From Candidatus Sumerlaeota bacterium (GTDB lineage: Bacteria; Sumerlaeota; Sumerlaeia; Sumerlaeales; Sumerlaeaceae), in assembly GCA_012513815.1 (NCBI GenBank), contig JAAZBM010000001.1, forward strand, positions 29,140 to 93,139: a DNA stretch of 64,000 nucleotides. The letters run 5' to 3'. The position numbers and the translations under genes are program-made. The notes under the pieces were generated by a model that saw nothing but the letters and a program-made list of their open reading frames with translations, searched no databases and had not been told where the DNA came from. Shown in pieces: positions 60,110 to 64,000 of this stretch (the stretch's first letter is position 1; each line of letters opens with the position of its first letter).

Positions 60110-61081
60110 ATGGCAGAAGAAAAAAAAGAACAAGAACAAATGCAACATCCTCCGCATTTGGTGAACATCTATTACGCCGAAAAACCCGAATTTGACTTTG
60201 AAGAGATGAAAGAATATCTCCTTGAGATGGATCCGCAAGGGCCGGAAGATGTCGAAATCACAACGGTCGACGAGAACAGATTCGTTATCAAGATGGACAA
60301 AATCAACATTCAGGTAATGAAATCTCCTGAGCGCGACGAAGGCATTGCTAAGTTTATTCAGCAGGCGGAACAGTTCCCCGAGGAATTCCGCGATGAGTTG
60401 GCAAACCACAAGGAAATCTATCAGGCTGTGGTGACGAATGTCCCGGAGATTGGCCCCTTTGAATCGCAAATCAGTCTCCTCAAGGCCGCGACGGCCCTTT
60501 GCGACTGCGACGGAATCTGCGCGGCACTCCCCTTCTCGGGAATCATTTTGCCCGCCAAGGTTCTTGACGAGGCCAACGACACCGTGTTTGGTGGTGCCCC
60601 CGAAGATTGCGATTGCGGCGAAGACCATGATCATGAGCATTGTGACCATTGCCATGACGACGAAGAGGGCGAAGATGAAGACCATGAGGAGTACACCCTC
60701 TGGGATATGCTCCGTATGGAAGGTCAACCTCAGATGTTCCTGATGAGCATTGCCGGTTTCAAGAACGAAAACGACGGCGCGGATTCCATGTGGATGGTGA
60801 CGCGTGGTCTGACATTCTGCGGGCTGCCCGACATCGTTATCAGAGTCGAAAAGCAGGAAGAGGCCAACATGTGCGCGCAACTCCTGCAGAGCGCGTTCTC
60901 GTTTCAGATTGTCAATCGCAAGAGCTTCACTCTTGGCGAGAAAGTCGACCTCGACGAGGACAGCTACATCGAGTTCTCCGAGCCTCCGCAAATCCAATGT
61001 CCGTTCCCGACTTTCGGATGTCTTCTGGCGAAAGTGATGCCCAAGAAGCCGAAGTCTAAAATCGAAATCGTTCGCAGCTAA
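60110..61081 (+). CDS. DUF4261-type protein with a metal-ligand-rich insertion
   Basis: 323 residues from ATG 60110 (GGAG nine bases upstream); a GTG at 60089 has no ribosome site. The body resembles the DUF4261 family ('VFGGAPEDC', 'MLRMEGQPQMFLMSIAGF', 'MWMVTRGLTFCGLPDIVIRVE' and the C-terminal 'CPFPTFGCLLAKV'). Between these lies an insertion at about 170-195 packed with His, Cys, Asp and Glu ('CDCGEDHDHEHCDHCHDDEE'), a typical flexible metal-binding loop like those of nickel or zinc chaperones. The function is unknown; metal storage or delivery is an inference. Followed by a long hairpin and then speA. Confidence 0.75.
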   Translation: MAEEKKEQEQMQHPPHLVNIYYAEKPEFDFEEMKEYLLEMDPQGPEDVEITTVDENRFVIKMDKINIQVMKSPERDEGIAKFIQQAEQFPEEFRDELANHKEIYQAVVTNVPEIGPFESQISLLKAATALCDCDGICAALPFSGIILPAKVLDEANDTVFGGAPEDCDCGEDHDHEHCDHCHDDEEGEDEDHEEYTLWDMLRMEGQPQMFLMSIAGFKNENDGADSMWMVTRGLTFCGLPDIVIRVEKQEEANMCAQLLQSAFSFQIVNRKSFTLGEKVDLDEDSYIEFSEPPQIQCPFPTFGCLLAKVMPKKPKSKIEIVRS

Positions 61082-61109
61082 GCCGCGTTCGTCTTAGTCT
61101 AATAAACGC

Positions 61110-61149
61110 ACTCGCCGTCAGCGTGATTGAATCACGTCTGATGGCGAGT
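61110..61149 (+). terminator. Long hairpin after the DUF4261-type gene
   Basis: ACTCGCCGTCAG pairs with CTGATGGCGAGT, enclosing a second stem CGTGAT/ATCACG. The following sequence is not T-rich, so it may act as a transcript end protector rather than a strict terminator. Confidence 0.55.
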
Positions 61150-61292
61150 ATTACTTGTTGTCCCAGCCGCAGAGAGAGGACTTTTGTTCGGAATATTCGG
61201 GTCGTGTATTAGTAGAAGTAAGATTGCGCCATTAAACCGTTAGTATTATGATTGGTCCAAAACGCAGAGTTCCTTTTTAGGAGTGTTGTGTC

Positions 61293-63326
61293 GTGACACC
61301 TAAAAAAGCCGTACAGCGCAGTTCGAAAACAACTGAGACCAAGCGCAAAATCAAACCAATGCCCAAACCGGCAAATCCATCAGGATGGACAATCGCGGAC
61401 GCGATTGATACTTATAATGTGGACAGATGGGGAGGCGACTATTTCGAGATTGGCGCCAATGGCCACGTTCATATCAAACCGTGTGGGACAGATTCGGTCA
61501 AGATTGACCTCGTCGATGTTGTCAAACAGGCAAGGTCGGAGGGTCTGAGGTTCCCGCTGCTCCTGAGATTCCAAGATATTCTGCGCGACCGCGTTGTCAA
61601 AATCAATCGCGCTTTCTATCGGGCCATCGAAGAGGAAAACTATCAGGGGAATTATCGTGGTGTTTTTCCTGTTAAGGTCAATCAGCTGCGCGAAGTCGTC
61701 GAGGAAATCGTCGATGCCGGTAAGGTTTATCATACGGGTCTCGAAGTTGGTTCTAAACCCGAATTGATGGCGGCGCTCGCCATTCACGAGGACGACGAGT
61801 CGTTTATTATCTGCAACGGTTACAAGGACGAAGCCTATATTCGCATGGCCATGATGGGTCGGCGATTGGGCAAACGCGTGATGATGGTCGCGGAAAAAAT
61901 CGAGGAAGTCAAAGCGATTGTCAGCATCGCGCAAGATTTGCATATCACGCCTGCCATCGGCTTCCGTGTCAGACTGGCCACGCCGAGCGAAGGCATGTGG
62001 GCGACGAGCAGCGGCGAAAGCGCTAAGTTTGGTCTGACGACAATGGACCTCATGGAGGCGCTCAAGTACCTCAAGGAGGAGAATAAGCTCAACACCGTTC
62101 GGCTTGTTCACTTCCACATCGGCTCGCAGATTCCGTCAATCAGCGCAATCAAAAACGCGGTCCGTGAGGCGGCAAGATATTACGCCAAGATGCGCAAGAT
62201 GGGGATGGACCATCTGGATTATATGGATGTCGGCGGCGGTCTTGGTGTCGACTACGACGGTTCGAACACCAATTCGGCGTCGTCGGCGAACTACAGTTTG
62301 CAGGAATACGCGTCGGATATTGTGTACACCGTCAAGAATATTTGCGACAGCGAAATCGTTCCGCATCCGACGCTCATCAGCGAGAGCGGACGAGCCATTG
62401 TGGCGTACCACACCGTGCTTGTCGTCGAGGCTTTTGGCGCTATCGAGAAAACGAAGTCGCACTATGACTTGACCGTTTTTCCCAACGATCACCCGATGAT
62501 TAATCAGATGGCGGATATCAAAAACGCGATGATGCAGAATCCGCTCGAAGCATTGCATGACGCGCAGCAAATCAAGGATGACAGCCGACGGATGTTCGAG
62601 CTTGGTAACCTTGACCTCGAAACGAAGGCACGCATTGAAACGTTCTATTGGCACGTCGTCGAAGAAGTCGTGGATGAGTACAAGCGGCGCGCGGACTCGG
62701 ATTCTGATGACTCTGATTTGCCAGAAGAAATCTACGAACTGCTGCCGCACATGGCCGACCAGTATCTGTGCAACTTCAGTGTTTTCCAGTCGCTTATGGA
62801 TTACTGGGCGCTCGGGCAAGTGTTCCCAATCATGCCAATTCATCGGCTCGACGAGGAACCAACGGTCGAGGGCGTGCTTGTCGACATCACTTGCGACAGT
62901 GACGGCAAGGTGTGCGATTTTGTCGATATTAAAGAAGACTCGCGGCCGACCTTGCCGCTCCACCCGCTCAAGAAAAACGAGTCGTATCTGCTTGGATTCT
63001 TCATGACGGGCGCTTATCAGGACATTATGGGCGACCTACATAATCTCTTTGGCCGCGCTAACGAAGCGCACATCTTTGTTGACGAGATGGAGGACGGCGG
63101 ATTCTATATCGAGGAAATGATCAAGGGCAACAGTATCTCGCAAGTTCTCGAACAAACGCAGTACAACAAAAGAGAGCTTGAGAAGAACCTGCGGCGGAGT
63201 GTGAGTGTCGCCATCAAGCGGCATATCATCCGCGCCAACGACGGGATGAAACTCCTTGCCGAATACGAGCAAATGCTCACGAATCCCACATATCTCGATT
63301 TCTCGCAAAACGAAATCCCAAAGTAA
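61293..63326 (+). CDS. speA: Biosynthetic arginine decarboxylase
   Basis: 677 residues. SpeA converts arginine to agmatine, the entry to putrescine and spermidine. The alanine-racemase-like barrel has the PLP-binding Lys in 'YRGVFPVKVNQLREVVEEI' (Lys128) and 'MDVGGGLGVDYDGSNTNS' for the phosphate. The C-terminal beta domain has 'ITCDSDGKVCDFVD' (Cys and Asp of the second active site) and 'LGFFMTGAYQDIMGDLHNLFGRANEAHIF'. It is full length. The start GTG 61293 has AGGAG nine bases upstream. The N-terminal 30 residues are a basic extension. No agmatinase or agmatine deiminase gene is seen nearby. Confidence 0.97.
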   Translation: MTPKKAVQRSSKTTETKRKIKPMPKPANPSGWTIADAIDTYNVDRWGGDYFEIGANGHVHIKPCGTDSVKIDLVDVVKQARSEGLRFPLLLRFQDILRDRVVKINRAFYRAIEEENYQGNYRGVFPVKVNQLREVVEEIVDAGKVYHTGLEVGSKPELMAALAIHEDDESFIICNGYKDEAYIRMAMMGRRLGKRVMMVAEKIEEVKAIVSIAQDLHITPAIGFRVRLATPSEGMWATSSGESAKFGLTTMDLMEALKYLKEENKLNTVRLVHFHIGSQIPSISAIKNAVREAARYYAKMRKMGMDHLDYMDVGGGLGVDYDGSNTNSASSANYSLQEYASDIVYTVKNICDSEIVPHPTLISESGRAIVAYHTVLVVEAFGAIEKTKSHYDLTVFPNDHPMINQMADIKNAMMQNPLEALHDAQQIKDDSRRMFELGNLDLETKARIETFYWHVVEEVVDEYKRRADSDSDDSDLPEEIYELLPHMADQYLCNFSVFQSLMDYWALGQVFPIMPIHRLDEEPTVEGVLVDITCDSDGKVCDFVDIKEDSRPTLPLHPLKKNESYLLGFFMTGAYQDIMGDLHNLFGRANEAHIFVDEMEDGGFYIEEMIKGNSISQVLEQTQYNKRELEKNLRRSVSVAIKRHIIRANDGMKLLAEYEQMLTNPTYLDFSQNEIPK

Positions 63327-63366
63327 ACAAAAGCGGAACAAAAACAAACCTATCCGTATTTTTTAC

Positions 63367-63395
63367 TTGCAAAAAACTGACAACTTGCGCATAAT
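63367..63395 (+). promoter_or_regulatory. Promoter of the last gene
   Basis: TTGCAA (63367-63372), 17-base spacer, CATAAT (63390-63395), about 65 bases before the start codon. Confidence 0.6.
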
Positions 63396-63460
63396 GGAAG
63401 CAGATAGAATTCTCTCAATGAGATTTTATTCTTAACATTTTTCACGAAAGGAGTCAGCAG

Positions 63461-64000
63461 ATGAAAAAAAATGACGATTTTGCCAAACCAAAGCTTGTTC
63501 TTGGCGAATCGTTTTCGGTCTTCGCACGTCTCGCGACCTACATCGATTGTTACTACGAAGCAACTGTCTGCTGGAATCCATGCAGTGAAAAAGACGGATT
63601 CGCGGAAGTCCGCTACAAACAAGCGGGAAAAACGCTCTGCTCCTTCTACATTAAGGACGGCAGCTTCGACGCGGTGTTCGTTTTGGATGCGGCCGAGCGA
63701 GTTATCTTTGAGGGAATGGGCGAATCCATCTCGCCCACGCTGCGCAAACTCTATGACGCGAGCAGCATTGAGCACGATGCCAAATGGATAAAAATAAACG
63801 TTCGCGGTGACGAAAGTTTCGCGGATGTCAAGCTCATGCTCGGCATCAAGCGCAAGCCGAACGGAATGACGATGACCATGTGCGGTCTCAAGTGTGGCAA
63901 GTGCCGCGCCTACGCCAAGAATGCCGAGAATGAACAGGAAGCCGGTAGCCTTGCGGAAATCTGGCTCAAAAATTACGGTGTGCAGATTGACCCGACCCTA
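63461..64000 (+). CDS. DUF3788-like domain followed by a DUF3795-like Cys motif (partial, runs off the window)
   Basis: 180 codons are visible to the edge, still open. The first 140 residues resemble DUF3788 ('GFAEVRYKQAGKTLCSFYIKDGSFDAVFVL', with many aromatic and Lys positions). The next part 'MTMCGLKCGKCRAYAKNAENEQEA' starts a DUF3795-like region whose Cys residues could bind zinc. In many bacteria these are separate small proteins; here they are joined. AAAGGAG lies seven bases before ATG 63461. Function unknown. Confidence 0.7.
   Translation, partial: MKKNDDFAKPKLVLGESFSVFARLATYIDCYYEATVCWNPCSEKDGFAEVRYKQAGKTLCSFYIKDGSFDAVFVLDAAERVIFEGMGESISPTLRKLYDASSIEHDAKWIKINVRGDESFADVKLMLGIKRKPNGMTMTMCGLKCGKCRAYAKNAENEQEAGSLAEIWLKNYGVQIDPTL

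Overview
The window looks like chromosome from a Gram-negative-type, poorly characterised bacterium. Evidence for a double membrane and surface glycans: two O-antigen ligase/polymerase-like proteins, lipopolysaccharide-style glycosyltransferases, lipoproteins with lipoboxes, and pseudopilins. Four separate pseudopilin genes share an almost identical N-terminus (FTLIELLIVVAIIAIL) and a C-terminal 'GPD ... YD(S/A)(S/T)NGT(I/V)S.G(N/D)I' signature. As far as I recall, this style is common in Candidatus Sumerlaeota, Hydrogenedentota and relatives; that placement is an inference, not a proven identity. Codon use is standard (TGA is used as a stop), and most genes look moderate in G+C apart from one AT-rich island at about 40.4-43.9 kb.

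Layout. 0-8 kb: cyclic-di-GMP genes (two membrane GGDEF proteins, one partial, and a double-HD HD-GYP protein) around uvrA, with a three-unit terminator repeat between uvrA and the HD-GYP gene. 8-18 kb: a very large secreted multidomain protein (GLUG repeats, PEGA-like repeats, PPC and CARDB-like domains), an O-antigen ligase with a TPR tail, an oligopeptide-type permease pair and a TM2 protein. 18-26 kb: two tandem pseudopilins, each with its own promoter and terminator; a winged-helix regulator; secreted proteins; fabD; an S24-like repressor that lacks the catalytic Ser; and a VanY/LdcB-type carboxypeptidase. 26-34 kb: a Nif3-like protein; a GIDE-LemA fusion; and a sugar-binding lipoprotein divergent from a pseudopilin and a secreted DUF4434/discoidin protein, with two LacI-type operators between them. 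34-40 kb: an ADP-ribosylglycohydrolase, a glycosyltransferase, truB, and a DUF4388 protein paired with a degenerate receiver/membrane protein. 40.4-43.9 kb: an AT-rich tandemly duplicated cassette of small secreted Cys-rich protein, membrane-anchored protein and NlpC/P60-like protein, whose second copy ends in a truncated enzyme gene. 44-49 kb: a glycan operon (GT4, GT2 and a WecA/MraY-like protein that has lost its catalytic Asp residues), invaded at its 3' end by a rhuM fragment flanked by 72-bp repeats, plus a Wzy-like protein. 49-58 kb: aquaporin, histidine kinase, sucD, two tRNA-Leu genes (one with anticodon AAG), an exported CbiX/CbiK-like chelatase, a pseudopilin, and a dtxR-feoA-feoB-Cys-rich iron operon behind a DtxR-type operator. 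58-64 kb: an Fe-S scaffold/GGGtGRT gene pair, a DUF4261 protein with a metal-ligand-rich loop, speA, and a partial DUF3788/DUF3795 gene.

The best candidates for something undescribed are the duplicated 40.4-43.6 kb cassette, the catalytically dead WecA-like protein inside the glycan operon, and the LacI-operator-linked pseudopilin/carbohydrate unit. Functions for these rest on motifs read by eye.
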